Origin: Chlamydiota bacterium
Lineage (GTDB): Bacteria > Chlamydiota > Chlamydiia > Chlamydiales > Rhabdochlamydiaceae
Direction: 5' to 3'
Assembly (NCBI GenBank): GCA_011065235.1
Contig: JAAKFB010000010.1
Location: forward strand, 1 to 15,603
Length of the DNA: 15,603 nt
A program made the translations under genes and the position numbers. Below, in pieces: positions 1-8,557 of this stretch. The notes under the pieces were generated by a model. That model searched no databases. It was given only the letters and a program-made list of their open reading frames with translations, and was not told the origin of the DNA. Within the stretch, counting starts at the first letter, position 1, and each line of letters opens with the position of its first letter.

Positions 1-871
1 GCATACTTGCAATTGAAGCAGAGAGAATTTTTGAAGATTGAATCTTAGACGGAATAGTATTTGCAACTATAAGAGAAATTAAGTTGCTAGATTCTATCTT
101 TTCTATTGCATTACCTACAAATAAACCATGAGTAGCTGTAGCGATAGTTTTTTTTGCTCCCTTTTCTTTGCATAGCTTGGCTGCAGAAATCAAAGTTCCC
201 GCTGTTGAGCAAAGATCATCTGGAATCAATACGTTTTTATTGGCCACATCCCCAATTAAGGTCATTTCTACGTCAAAGGAGTTAAATCGCTCTTTTTTGA
301 TAACAGCTAGTTCAACATCTAGAAATTTTGCCATGGTCTCAGCAATTTTTATGCTGCCGATATCTGGAGCAACGACGATGAAATTTTCTTCGATCGACTT
401 TTTAACGTGATCACTGAGAAGCTTTTGACAACGAAGATGGGTCACTGGAATTTCAAAAAAACCTTCAACTTGATCTGAGTGCAAATCACACGTAATAAGA
501 TGATCTACTCCGGCTGAAGATAAAAGATTCGCAACTAATTTTGCTGTAATCGGAGTTCCTGGTCTATCACGTCTGTCTTGCCTACAATAACTCAGATAGG
601 GAACAATAGCCGTAATGCTTTTTGCTGAAGACCTTTTCAATGCATCAATAATAATCAGCAATTCCATCAAATAGTGATTTGGATTTACTCCAAGTGATTG
701 CAAGATAAATACATCTCGCCCCTCTACATCTTCTAAAATTTCTACAGAGAGCTCCCCATCTGGGAATGCTTTAAGTGAGATTTCGCTCTGGGCAATATTT
801 AATTGTGCGCAAATCTCTTCAGCAAGTTCGGGATGCGAAGAACCCGCAAAAAAAACGATTGAATCATCCAT
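1..871 (-). CDS. prs: Ribose-phosphate pyrophosphokinase (PRPP synthetase), 3' end outside window
   Basis: The enzyme makes PRPP from ribose 5-phosphate and ATP in the cytoplasm. PRPP is the second substrate of TrpD, which explains its place in this operon. The visible 290 codons start with ATG at 871; the family is usually about 310 aa, so only the C-terminal tip is missing. Family marks include FPDGE (37-41), PYLSYCRQDRR (91-101), DLHSDQVEGFF (129-139), the flexible-loop K193/R195 in KKER, and the PRPP loop DDLCSTAGT (218-226). In typical enzymes that loop reads DDxxDTAGT, so S222 replaces an Asp. The start overlaps the kynU stop by 8 bp (ATGGATGA). Chlamydia caviae and C. psittaci carry a prs gene at the same operon position. 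Identity is strong; activity with the altered loop is an open point. Confidence 0.93.
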   Translation of the reverse strand, partial: MDDSIVFFAGSSHPELAEEICAQLNIAQSEISLKAFPDGELSVEILEDVEGRDVFILQSLGVNPNHYLMELLIIIDALKRSSAKSITAIVPYLSYCRQDRRDRPGTPITAKLVANLLSSAGVDHLITCDLHSDQVEGFFEIPVTHLRCQKLLSDHVKKSIEENFIVVAPDIGSIKIAETMAKFLDVELAVIKKERFNSFDVEMTLIGDVANKNVLIPDDLCSTAGTLISAAKLCKEKGAKKTIATATHGLFVGNAIEKIESSNLISLIVANTIPSKIQSSKILSASIASM

Positions 872-2138
872 GGTAAGCCTCTAATGCTTCAGTGAGCAGG
901 TGAATAAATTGATAGATTTCAAAAAAGGTATTATAGAGTGGCGATGGGGTCACTCGAATAATATTTGGGGGCCTGAAATCGCAAATCACACCTTTATTCT
1001 CTAAGTTTTTCAAAACCTTTTCTGCATTCCTTTTTATAAGCAAAGAAATCTGGCAGCCTCGCTCATTGGGATTTTCGGGCGTTACGATTTCCAAATAGTG
1101 CGCAGGAATTTGCTCCAAAAGCTCTAGCAAAAAGGCCGTTTGCAATTTCGATTTCTTCCGCATTTCATGAATACCCGCCTCTTCAAAGATCTTTAAAGAT
1201 ACAAGCAAAGGGGTCATCGCCAGTATCGAAGGCGTGCTCAGCTGCCAGCTGTAGGCACCTCCATAGGGCACAAATTCTGGTTGCAATTGCATCTGAAAAC
1301 GGGTTTTAGGATCATTCCCCCACCAGCCGCTGAAGCGGGGAAGATTTTGATCATGATGAGAAGAATGAACATAAGCGATTCCAGGGCCTCCCGGACCACT
1401 GCAGAGATATTTATAAGAGCAGCCGACAGCAAAATCAACTTGGAGCCGATGAAGCTCTAGAGGAATATTACCCGCTGCATGGGCTACATCATAGCCCACT
1501 AAACACCCTTGTTCTTTTGCAAGTTTCGTGATTTTTTCAATATCGAGAAGCTGACCGGTGAGAAAATTGACACAGCTTAAATAGACCAGGGCAATTGAAC
1601 TCCCTTCTTGTACAATCATTTCCTCAATATCGGACTGTCTCAAGAGGTGCTCACCCTTACGGGGCTCAACAATAATCAGAGCTTCCTTAGGATCAAGCCC
1701 GTGATAACGAATTTGATCCTTAAGCGCATACAAATCGGATGGAAATGAAGGGGCCTCAATTAAAATCTTATATCTCGTTTCCGTCGGCCGATAAAATGAA
1801 ACCATCAGCAAATGAAGATTTACCGTCAGACTGTTCATTACAATCACTTCATCGTATTTAGCTCCGAGAAGATGAGATAATGGGTCTCTTAAAGGGCGGT
1901 CTAAGGAGGAATACCAGCCTGTTTTTTCTTGGAACCATCCATCCACCCCCAGATTGGCCCATTTTTGTAACTGAGCCTCCATTGCAGTAGGAACTTCCAA
2001 AGGGGGCAACCCTAAGGAGTTGTTGCAAAGGTAGATTTTATTTTTTGGAAGGGCAAAGCGATCTCGAAACCTTTTAAGTGGATCGTTGGCATCGAGCTGA
2101 TTGGCCATTGTCTCGTATTCTTGAAAAAGGGTATTCAT
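864..2138 (-). CDS. kynU: Kynureninase
   Basis: PLP-dependent hydrolase that cleaves kynurenine to anthranilate and alanine. Here it replaces the missing anthranilate synthase as the source of anthranilate for TrpD. The 424 aa match the usual family length. Visible marks: an N-terminal LDANDPL segment (15-21) with IYLCNNSLG (35-43), FPSDLYA (132-138), YDVAHAAG (216-223) with D217/H220 expected to contact PLP, and GCSYKYLCSGPGG (239-251) with K243 as the Schiff-base lysine. RFSGWWG and WQLSTPSIL follow in the expected order. ATG at 2138 overlaps the trpA stop as ATGA, with GAGGAG eight bases upstream. No broken residues were seen. Confidence 0.96.
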   Translation of the reverse strand: MNTLFQEYETMANQLDANDPLKRFRDRFALPKNKIYLCNNSLGLPPLEVPTAMEAQLQKWANLGVDGWFQEKTGWYSSLDRPLRDPLSHLLGAKYDEVIVMNSLTVNLHLLMVSFYRPTETRYKILIEAPSFPSDLYALKDQIRYHGLDPKEALIIVEPRKGEHLLRQSDIEEMIVQEGSSIALVYLSCVNFLTGQLLDIEKITKLAKEQGCLVGYDVAHAAGNIPLELHRLQVDFAVGCSYKYLCSGPGGPGIAYVHSSHHDQNLPRFSGWWGNDPKTRFQMQLQPEFVPYGGAYSWQLSTPSILAMTPLLVSLKIFEEAGIHEMRKKSKLQTAFLLELLEQIPAHYLEIVTPENPNERGCQISLLIKRNAEKVLKNLENKGVICDFRPPNIIRVTPSPLYNTFFEIYQFIHLLTEALEAYHG

Positions 2139-2926
2139 GATCTTGTCTCCTCGATATTAGAATGTAGATTTAAAGATTGAGCTAAGGCTTTTAACTCAGT
2201 TGGATCTGCATGGCGCTCCATGAGCTTTACAAAAGCAGAGCCAACAACAAAACCATCAGCTTCTGAAAGAGCAACTGTTACGCTTTTGGGATCAGCAATA
2301 CCAAAACCAATGGCAATGGGAAGATTTGTTTTTTGCCTGATGCGAGAGATCTGAAAAGAAAGATCTTCGGGTAATTGATTTCTGATCCCAGTAGTCCCTT
2401 TTCGACAGGCATAGTAAAGAAAACTATTTGCAATTTTGGTTATTTGTACTAGGCGGGCCTCTTCTGTTGAAGGGGCAATGACAAAAATAGGTATGAGGTT
2501 AGCAGCTTCCAATGATCGAAAAAAGGGATGGTCCTTATTCTGAATTGGGGGTGGCAAATCAACCACAAGAACTCCATTAAAACCGGCTGATTTTAAATCT
2601 TGAAGGTAGGAATCTCCTTGTTTGAGAAGTGGGTTGTAATAACTAAATAAAATTAAAGGCACCCTGCTCTTTTTCCGAATGTTTCTTGCAATTTCTAAGA
2701 TTGTAGCTGAAGTAGTGCCTCCACTAAGAGATCTTTCAGAGGCTCGCTGGATTACTGGACCATCAGCGACTGGGTCCGAAAAAGGGAGTCCTATTTCCAA
2801 AATATCGACCCCTCCCTCGATCAGCTCTAAACAGCACTCTGTGCAATACTGCAGTCCACCATCTCCACCCACAACAAATCCAATGAAGGGCTGTTTTTCT
2901 CGAAATAGTTCTTTTATCGCGTTCAT
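2135..2926 (-). CDS. trpA: Tryptophan synthase alpha chain
   Basis: TIM-barrel subunit that cleaves indole-3-glycerol phosphate to indole and glyceraldehyde 3-phosphate and passes the indole to TrpB. Its 263 aa are normal for the family. The catalytic pair is visible as E44 in ILEIGLPFSDP and D55 in VADGP. Phosphate-binding segments GFGIADP and the GSAFV turn near the C-terminus are in place. The N-terminal GFVVGGDGG replaces the more common YITAGDP type but keeps the glycine-rich turn. It overlaps trpB upstream and kynU downstream by 4 bp each (ATGA), with GAAGG just ahead of its start. Confidence 0.96.
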   Translation of the reverse strand: MNAIKELFREKQPFIGFVVGGDGGLQYCTECCLELIEGGVDILEIGLPFSDPVADGPVIQRASERSLSGGTTSATILEIARNIRKKSRVPLILFSYYNPLLKQGDSYLQDLKSAGFNGVLVVDLPPPIQNKDHPFFRSLEAANLIPIFVIAPSTEEARLVQITKIANSFLYYACRKGTTGIRNQLPEDLSFQISRIRQKTNLPIAIGFGIADPKSVTVALSEADGFVVGSAFVKLMERHADPTELKALAQSLNLHSNIEETRS

Positions 2927-4095
2927 TTTTTGCCTTCTTTGTAATGAATAATTTGAGATAAATCTTTGTCACCTCTTCCGGATAAATTCACAATGACAAT
3001 GCTTTTTTTATCTAGCGTGGGAGCAATTTTCATTAAATAAGCTAGAGCATGACTCGACTCTAAAGCTGGAATAATTCCTTCAGACTTCACTAGAAGATGA
3101 AACGCGTCCAAGGCTTCATCATCCGTTACGGCTACATAACTAGCCCGCCCCGACTCATATAATGCAGCATGATCTGGACCAATTGCGGGATAATCCAGCC
3201 CAGCAGAAATAGAATGCGTTGATTGGATTTGTCCTTCTTCGTTTTGGAGCAGATATGTGTAGCAACCGTGGAGCACACCTGGGCTCCCTCCTGAAAATCG
3301 AGCTGCATGTTCGCCAGGTTTATTCCCTTTTCCTCCCGCTTCGACGCCTACTAGTTTTACCGATTCGTTAGGAATAAAGTGATGGAAAAAGCCAATCGAA
3401 TTGGATCCTCCCCCTACACATGCAATCAAAAGATCCACAACCCCACAGTTAAGAACTTGAAGTTGCTCTTTTATTTCGTAACTAATGATGGATTGGAATG
3501 ACCGTACCATTTCAGGATAAGGAGCTGGCCCAACGGCAGATCCTAAACAATAATGAGAAGATTCATAGTTCGTCGACCAGTCACGCAAGGCTTCATTGAT
3601 GGCTTCTTTTAAAGTGGCCGAGCCTTGAATAACAGGAATAATTTGCGCTTCTAATATCTGCATTTTTTCAACATTAGGCCGTTGTCTTTCAATATCTGTT
3701 GCCCCCATATAGACGACACATTCAAGACCTAAATGAGCGCAAGCCGTTGCTGTCGCCACACCATGTTGCCCGGCTCCTGTTTCGGCAATGACACGAGTTT
3801 TGCCTAGATGTTTTGCAAGCAAACACTGCCCTAAAGCATTATTGATTTTGTGTGCCCCGGTATGTAAAAGATCCTCCCTCTTGAGAAAGATGCGGGGACC
3901 ATCGATTGCCTTGGCAAAATTCTTTATTTCAGTAAGAGGAGTTGGTCGTCCCGCATAAGATTTGAGAAGATCATCCAATTCTTTGCGAAAATCTGGGTCT
4001 CTTTGCAGTGCTTCCCAATTTTCGCTAAGAGTTTGAATGGGAGTCATTAAAATCTCTGGCAGAAACTGTCCACCGAAAGGGTAAGGGTGTTTCAT
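2923..4095 (-). CDS. trpB: Tryptophan synthase beta chain
   Basis: PLP enzyme that joins indole and serine to give tryptophan, in an alpha2-beta2 complex with TrpA. The 390 aa are full length. K83 in HTGAHKINN (78-86) is the PLP lysine, and E105 in AETGAGQHG matches the catalytic glutamate. The phosphate loop CVGGGSNSIG and the SISAGLDYPAIGPDHA segment, where the alpha chain signals to beta, are intact. It is the standard TrpB1 type. A strong AGGAGG lies just upstream of the ATG at 4095, the best ribosome site in the operon, and the start overlaps the trpF stop by 4 bp. Confidence 0.97.
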   Translation of the reverse strand: MKHPYPFGGQFLPEILMTPIQTLSENWEALQRDPDFRKELDDLLKSYAGRPTPLTEIKNFAKAIDGPRIFLKREDLLHTGAHKINNALGQCLLAKHLGKTRVIAETGAGQHGVATATACAHLGLECVVYMGATDIERQRPNVEKMQILEAQIIPVIQGSATLKEAINEALRDWSTNYESSHYCLGSAVGPAPYPEMVRSFQSIISYEIKEQLQVLNCGVVDLLIACVGGGSNSIGFFHHFIPNESVKLVGVEAGGKGNKPGEHAARFSGGSPGVLHGCYTYLLQNEEGQIQSTHSISAGLDYPAIGPDHAALYESGRASYVAVTDDEALDAFHLLVKSEGIIPALESSHALAYLMKIAPTLDKKSIVIVNLSGRGDKDLSQIIHYKEGKK

Positions 4096-4712
4096 ACTTC
4101 CTCCTCTATTTTTTTTGCAGCCTGAATGAAATTCTCGATAAGCTCAGGGTCTTTTCGGATGTTCGAAGCATATTCCACACCACTTGCTACATCGACTCCA
4201 TCGGGATTCAATAATTCGATAGCCCTGGAGATATTATTAGGATTTAAACCGCCGGCTAAAAAACACTCGCAATCTTTGGGTAGGGAAAGGTCTTCAAAAG
4301 CAAAGGATTTTCCAGAGCCTCCCTTAGGAGAGTCAAAAAGCAAAATGGGCCCAGGTGGGATATTTTGCCCAGGCAAGATCGTTCCATCACTTTCGACAAA
4401 AACAGCATAAATAATAAAAAAATGAGGTCGAAGCGTTAAAAAAGCTTTTTGTGAAATTTCTCCATGCAATTGTATCGTTTTTATTTCACATGTTCTGCAA
4501 ATTGAAAATATTTCATCAGCTGTTTCATCGGCAAATATTCCCACAGGTTCTGCCCCTTCTTTTCTCGCTATACGGGCAATCTGCCTTCCTTGCGATAATG
4601 ATACACAGCGCTTAGATGAACGCGCAAAGATGATTCCTATATAGTCTGCGCCGCAACGTGCTGCATGCTTAGCATCCTCTGGATCGGTGATACCGCAGAT
4701 TTTAACTTTCAT
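4092..4712 (-). CDS. trpF: Phosphoribosylanthranilate isomerase
   Basis: Converts phosphoribosylanthranilate to CdRP, the third step from anthranilate. It is a 206-aa single-domain TIM barrel, the normal size for a stand-alone TrpF. The catalytic pair is C6 in KICGITD and D127 in LLFDSPKGGSGK. QLHG (81-84), LAGGL (152-156) and DVASGVE (174-180) are family phosphate-binding or barrel motifs. The start is preceded by GGAGA inside the end of trpC and overlaps that gene by 11 bp. Many chlamydial relatives with reduced trp operons have lost trpF; here it is intact. Confidence 0.96.
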   Translation of the reverse strand: MKVKICGITDPEDAKHAARCGADYIGIIFARSSKRCVSLSQGRQIARIARKEGAEPVGIFADETADEIFSICRTCEIKTIQLHGEISQKAFLTLRPHFFIIYAVFVESDGTILPGQNIPPGPILLFDSPKGGSGKSFAFEDLSLPKDCECFLAGGLNPNNISRAIELLNPDGVDVASGVEYASNIRKDPELIENFIQAAKKIEEEV

Positions 4713-5523
4713 TAGGCTCTCCTTTCATTTGTGCAATGAGTAAGGAGGGATTTTTTGACCGGACAAGGGCCTGGCCTACTAAAACGGCATCATATCCAAG
4801 AGCATCCATTTTTCTGGCTTGTGAAGGCTCCTGGATACCTGATTCAGCAACTGAAATCACATATGCTGGAATAATAGGTGCGAGGGTTTCTGACAGAGTT
4901 AAGTCGATTGTAAAATTCTTCAGATTGCGATGATTCACCCCAATAATCGGACAGTTTGCTTTAAGTGCTAGTTCCAGTTCTTCTAAGCTATGGACTTCTG
5001 TTAAAGTCTCCAATCCCAATTGGGTAGCTTCGTCGACAAAAGTTTTTAAGTCATTACCCAACACACCCACAATTAACAATACAGCTGAGGCACCTGCATA
5101 CACAGCTTCTGCAAGTTGTAAGGGGTGAAGAATAAAATCTTTTCTCAAGATGGGGATATGAGAATACTCCTTCCCCAACTCAAGAGAAATTTGGCACAAA
5201 TCATCCAGAGACCCTCCAAATCCTTCTTTATCCGTCAAAACAGAAATTGTAGAAACTCCGCCTCTACAGTACTCTAAAGCGAGCTCAACTGGATCTGCAA
5301 TTTCTTGAATAACCCCTGCACTTGGAGAGCTCCTTTTGATTTCCCCAATTACAGCAAGTGTAGACCCTCTTAAAGCACGAGCAAACTTCGTGCTTGGAGC
5401 GCGATTTTGATCTAAAATCTTGTTAAGCACATGATTAGGATTGCTTTTTGTTAATTCAACAAGCTGCTTAACTTCTTCTTTTTTCCGTTTTATAATTTCA
5501 TCTAAATAATTTGTAGTTTTCAT
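4702..5523 (-). CDS. trpC: Indole-3-glycerol phosphate synthase
   Basis: Closes the indole ring: CdRP to indole-3-glycerol phosphate. An in-frame ATG at 5565 would give 287 aa, but the ATG at 5523 is the better start. It forms an ATGA overlap with the trpD stop, has AGGA six bases upstream, and gives a 273-aa protein starting MKTTNYLDEIIKRKKEEV, like typical family N-termini. Catalytic lysines are expected at K63 (GEIKRSSPSAG) and K128 (ILRKDF). GVNHRNLKNF, AESGIQ and VGQALV lie in the expected order. The protein is not fused to TrpF. It ends by overlapping trpF by 11 bp. Confidence 0.95.
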   Translation of the reverse strand: MKTTNYLDEIIKRKKEEVKQLVELTKSNPNHVLNKILDQNRAPSTKFARALRGSTLAVIGEIKRSSPSAGVIQEIADPVELALEYCRGGVSTISVLTDKEGFGGSLDDLCQISLELGKEYSHIPILRKDFILHPLQLAEAVYAGASAVLLIVGVLGNDLKTFVDEATQLGLETLTEVHSLEELELALKANCPIIGVNHRNLKNFTIDLTLSETLAPIIPAYVISVAESGIQEPSQARKMDALGYDAVLVGQALVRSKNPSLLIAQMKGEPNES

Positions 5524-6545
5524 GATTTCCTCATAAGTTTTACTTTTCTTGAAAATGTCTCCCATTTTTCAAGCAAAGAGAGGGCTTTCCCCGCTTTTAA
5601 TACACTCCTAGCTATGCGAATGCCTTCCTCAAGGGAAGGAGCTCTTCCAAAAATCCAAAGAGCGGCACCTGCGTTTAAAATCAGTGCATCTGCAACTGGA
5701 CAATCTTTCCCCGCAAATACTTCTTTTAAAATCCTTGCGTTTAACGAAGCATCTCCCCCTTGCAAGTCTTGAAGTGAACAAGGAGAAAATCCTAAAGCAA
5801 CAGGATCAATTTCAAGCTTTTTGATGTTGCCCTCATGAACATGGTATGCTGTGATTGGACCTAGCGATGTCAATTCATCTAATCCGCAGCCATGAAAAAC
5901 AAGAGCCCTTTTTATCACTCCACATTGCAAAATCACTTTCGCTACAAGTTCTAAAGCATTTTCCTTAGCGACACCGATCAGAGCATATTCTGATTTTGCA
6001 GGGTTGAGTAGCGGCCCCAAAATATTAAAAACAGTAGGGAATCTAAGCCCTCTTCGAATAGGTCCGACTTTTTTTAAGCTTGGGTGGTAAAAAGGGGCAT
6101 ACATAAAAGCAATATTTAGCTCCTGAAGGCTTTCGGCCAATTGATCAGGAGGCACTTCAATCTGAATTCCTAAGGCTTCTAAAACATCTGCAGATCCACT
6201 ACGACTAGAAACAGATCGATTGCCATGTTTCGCTATGGGAATGCCGCATGCGGCAGCTAATATCGCCGATCCAGTTGAAATATTCACTGTGCTCGCTAGA
6301 TCCCCTCCTGTTCCAACAATATCCAGGGTCGGATGGGGTAATTGCGCAGAAACCGCTTTTTTTTCCAGAGCTTTTACCATCCCCGTTACCTCCTCTACAG
6401 TTTCACCTCGATATCGTAAGATAGCGAGAAAGGCCGCCGTCTGAAGGGGATCTGCTCCTTCTAAAATGCTGTTCATTGCGGATTCCGCTTCCTCTTGGGT
6501 AAGAGAAGATTGATTCAAAAGCTGGTGAAGATGAGTTGTTAGCAT
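5520..6545 (-). CDS. trpD: Anthranilate phosphoribosyltransferase
   Basis: Joins anthranilate, here from KynU, to PRPP, here from Prs. The 341 aa are full length. The PRPP-binding VGTGGD motif is at 77-82, followed by TVNIST, KHGNRS (106-111) for anthranilate and PRPP contact, RRGLRFPT (164-171), and the metal-binding D223-E224 in GLDELTS. It is not fused to a TrpG glutaminase domain, which fits an operon without anthranilate synthase. The start is preceded by AAAGGAG and overlaps the kynB stop by 7 bp. Confidence 0.96.
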   Translation of the reverse strand: MLTTHLHQLLNQSSLTQEEAESAMNSILEGADPLQTAAFLAILRYRGETVEEVTGMVKALEKKAVSAQLPHPTLDIVGTGGDLASTVNISTGSAILAAACGIPIAKHGNRSVSSRSGSADVLEALGIQIEVPPDQLAESLQELNIAFMYAPFYHPSLKKVGPIRRGLRFPTVFNILGPLLNPAKSEYALIGVAKENALELVAKVILQCGVIKRALVFHGCGLDELTSLGPITAYHVHEGNIKKLEIDPVALGFSPCSLQDLQGGDASLNARILKEVFAGKDCPVADALILNAGAALWIFGRAPSLEEGIRIARSVLKAGKALSLLEKWETFSRKVKLMRKS

Positions 6546-7225
6546 AAAGAATCTCCTTTCCTATCAGGTAAAAATTCAAGTAAAACTGCACGGACAGGAG
6601 CTGCTTCAAGCTCCATTAATTTTAGAGGCAATGCTGATAAGAAATAGACTCCTTCCTTCGCTCCATCCAATTCTAAGTTCTCTAACCAAAACATATTGTG
6701 AGAAATCAAAGCATGATGAGCCTCTAGTTGTTTAGAGGAAGTTGCATCAACCGAGGGACTATCTATCCCAATAAGTAGGACGCCATGACTACTTAAAAAA
6801 TCGATTACTGTCGTTGAAAAGCAGGCATTTTCTTCTTCAAACAGATCAAAGCGAGAATGGGAGCGAGTACGAAAAAGGATTCTGGTAGGAACCTCTGTTA
6901 GGTCAAGCTTTCCCTCAAGATCTTTAAGAGTAATTTCTGCACAACAAGGTGATAGGTCAATGACCATACATGGTCCTATAAACGGATCTAGTGGCATACT
7001 TCCAGCTAAATTTCCTCTCTCCATTTTTGGGAGCACGTGAGCTGGTGCATCAGCATGAGATCCAACATGCGGACTCATCTGATAAGCTGTTAAATTAAAG
7101 CTACCGCTTTCGGCATGCGATGCTTTTAATGAAAAGTCAAAAGAAGTATCTCCAGGAAAACACGCAGTCCGCTTTTCAATGGGTTGAGAAATATCAATAA
7201 TTTTAAATCGCTTTAAATAGTTCAT
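6539..7225 (-). CDS. kynB: Kynurenine formamidase (cyclase family)
   Basis: Metal-dependent hydrolase that turns N-formylkynurenine into kynurenine and formate, the step before KynU. The 228 aa show the KynB pattern: IIDISQPI (9-16), FPGDTSF (23-29), HVGSHADAPAH (53-63) with H53, H57 and D59 as likely metal ligands, GIDSPSVD (153-160), and H170 and E182 as probable further ligands. SALPLKLMELEAAPVRAVL close to the C-terminus is typical of KynB rather than of other cyclase-family enzymes. The position between a transporter and trpD supports this substrate. Overlaps: 4 bp with the transporter stop (ATGA), 7 bp with trpD. I do not recall kynB in the described C. caviae or C. psittaci operons. 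Confidence 0.9.
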   Translation of the reverse strand: MNYLKRFKIIDISQPIEKRTACFPGDTSFDFSLKASHAESGSFNLTAYQMSPHVGSHADAPAHVLPKMERGNLAGSMPLDPFIGPCMVIDLSPCCAEITLKDLEGKLDLTEVPTRILFRTRSHSRFDLFEEENACFSTTVIDFLSSHGVLLIGIDSPSVDATSSKQLEAHHALISHNMFWLENLELDGAKEGVYFLSALPLKLMELEAAPVRAVLLEFLPDRKGDSLC

Positions 7226-8427
7226 CCATTCCTCAGTAATATAAATCCTAGTGACAGAAGAAAAATAAAAATTAAAAAGATCTTTCCTCCCGCTACCTGA
7301 TAAGGACCCTTTGCTTTTTTAACGTAGCGTCCAACCCACACGATTGTGACAGGTAAAATCCCAAATAGAATGACATCGGCAAATCCCCCAGCCACTCCAA
7401 GAGCTTTCAAAAACAACCGCGGGTATAAAAGAGTGAGAACAGTCGGAGGAGCTAGCACTAGAACATAAAATAAAAGTTCATATTTGGTTTTGGCGGTCAC
7501 TTTAAATCCATCCTTCAGAAAGTCAACAAATGCCATTGTATTGGCCATAAATGGAGTGAGAATTGCAAAAAAGGAAAATACTTGCGCAAAAAAGAGAACA
7601 GATTGGGACTCTGAAGCCTTTTTCAAAAGCCCTGTTACCATGTCGCTTTGGCTAACAATCTTTGCAAGATCCGAAGAACTCGTTTCAGGTAGGATCCCCA
7701 GAATGACAAAATTCCATAGGAAATAGATCGATAAAGGAATCAAATTACCGATAAAAATCGCAAAGCGCAAAACATTCACGTTCTTTTTAACATAATAAGT
7801 CAATGTCGGGATTAGATTTTGATATCCAAAGCTAACTAAAAAAATGGGTATTGTTAGAAGAGCCGCTTTCCAATTCGTATGTAGCAATTGCGCCCCTTGA
7901 ACATTTGGGAGCCCCAAAGACATCAAAGCTAAATAACTGCATGCCAATCCAAGAAGAAACAGGCGGCTAACCAAACTGACCATTTTTGTCCCCGCATAGA
8001 CGATTCCCCCAACAAAACCCACGCAGGCTAAAATTCCAACTTCTCTAGATACCGGAGCATGGAAGATCGTTGAGAGCATACTAGCAAACAGTTGCCCTCC
8101 CCCATCAATATAAGCCACAAATAAGCAGTAAAATAGAAAAAGAAAGAATGTCCATGTGATGACCTTACCAGCTTTTCCTAAACTGAAATTTGCCATTGAA
8201 ATTAGATTCACTTTCCGATCAAACCATAGGGTAGATTCTAAGATAAGCAGCCCAGTTCCTGTAGCAAAGCAATAGCACAAGATCATAGAAATCGTTGAGG
8301 GGATGAAACCAGCCAAGGCACTTACCACAGGGAAGCCAATCATCCCGGCGCCTATACAGCAACCAGTGATCAATAATGTAGCGCCTAATGCACTACCATG
8401 CTTTACTTGTCCTATAGTAGAACTCAT
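7222..8427 (-). CDS. Aromatic amino acid permease, TyrP/Mtr (HAAAP) type
   Basis: Inner-membrane transporter of about 11 hydrophobic segments over 401 aa, the usual size for TyrP/Mtr. Segment 1 holds GAGMIGFPV (26-34), the signature helix break of the family, followed by GGFIPS-like ALAGFIPS and LLILESTLW. It is the first structural gene after the leader region and overlaps kynB by 4 bp, so it is tied to the salvage pathway. The substrate may be tryptophan, kynurenine or N-formylkynurenine; the sequence does not decide. The start has AAAGGG about eight bases upstream. Chlamydiae often have tyrP copies elsewhere; a copy inside a trp operon is notable. Confidence 0.88.
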   Translation of the reverse strand: MSSTIGQVKHGSALGATLLITGCCIGAGMIGFPVVSALAGFIPSTISMILCYCFATGTGLLILESTLWFDRKVNLISMANFSLGKAGKVITWTFFLFLFYCLFVAYIDGGGQLFASMLSTIFHAPVSREVGILACVGFVGGIVYAGTKMVSLVSRLFLLGLACSYLALMSLGLPNVQGAQLLHTNWKAALLTIPIFLVSFGYQNLIPTLTYYVKKNVNVLRFAIFIGNLIPLSIYFLWNFVILGILPETSSSDLAKIVSQSDMVTGLLKKASESQSVLFFAQVFSFFAILTPFMANTMAFVDFLKDGFKVTAKTKYELLFYVLVLAPPTVLTLLYPRLFLKALGVAGGFADVILFGILPVTIVWVGRYVKKAKGPYQVAGGKIFLIFIFLLSLGFILLRNG

Positions 8428-8460
8428 TTTAAAAACCCTTTTTTACTTAAAAATTCAAAA

Positions 8461-8500
8461 TTAATACAATGTTGCAACAAGATATTCCAATAAATATCTT
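8461..8500 (-). promoter_or_regulatory. Inverted repeat and possible secondary promoter ahead of the transporter
   Basis: A perfect 8-bp inverted repeat AAGATATT-N6-AATATCTT lies at 8479-8500, followed on the minus strand by the palindrome TGTTGCAACA (8470-8479). A weak promoter can be read on the minus strand: TTGGAA, 18 bp, TATTAA. The inverted repeat would overlap its -35. There is no T run behind the repeat, so it is more likely an operator than a terminator. In C. trachomatis the trpR-trpBA gap has a secondary, iron-linked promoter; this could be its counterpart, but that is inference. Confidence 0.35.
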
Positions 8501-8531
8501 TTAGATTTAAATCAGAAAATGATTATTTTTT

Positions 8532-8557
8532 GAAAAATTATTGGGCGGATGCCCACC
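8532..8557 (-). terminator. Attenuator hairpin of the trp/kyn operon
   Basis: On the minus strand TGGGC-ATCC-GCCCA forms a 5-bp, mostly GC stem with a 4-base loop, followed by ATAATTTTTC. The left arm contains the second of two adjacent Trp codons of the leader ORF. A ribosome halted there would cover the stem and block termination, so low tryptophan would favour read-through into the transporter and the trp genes. The stem is short, so it may be a modest terminator. Confidence 0.6.

Noticed and set aside
168..410. Plus-strand ORF within prs, and other plus-strand ORFs across the operon
   Set aside because: They are shadows of well-supported minus-strand genes and carry no motifs of their own.
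5524..5565. Longer trpC start at 5565
   Set aside because: It would put 42 bases inside trpD, while the ATG at 5523 has a ribosome site, an ATGA overlap and the usual family N-terminus.
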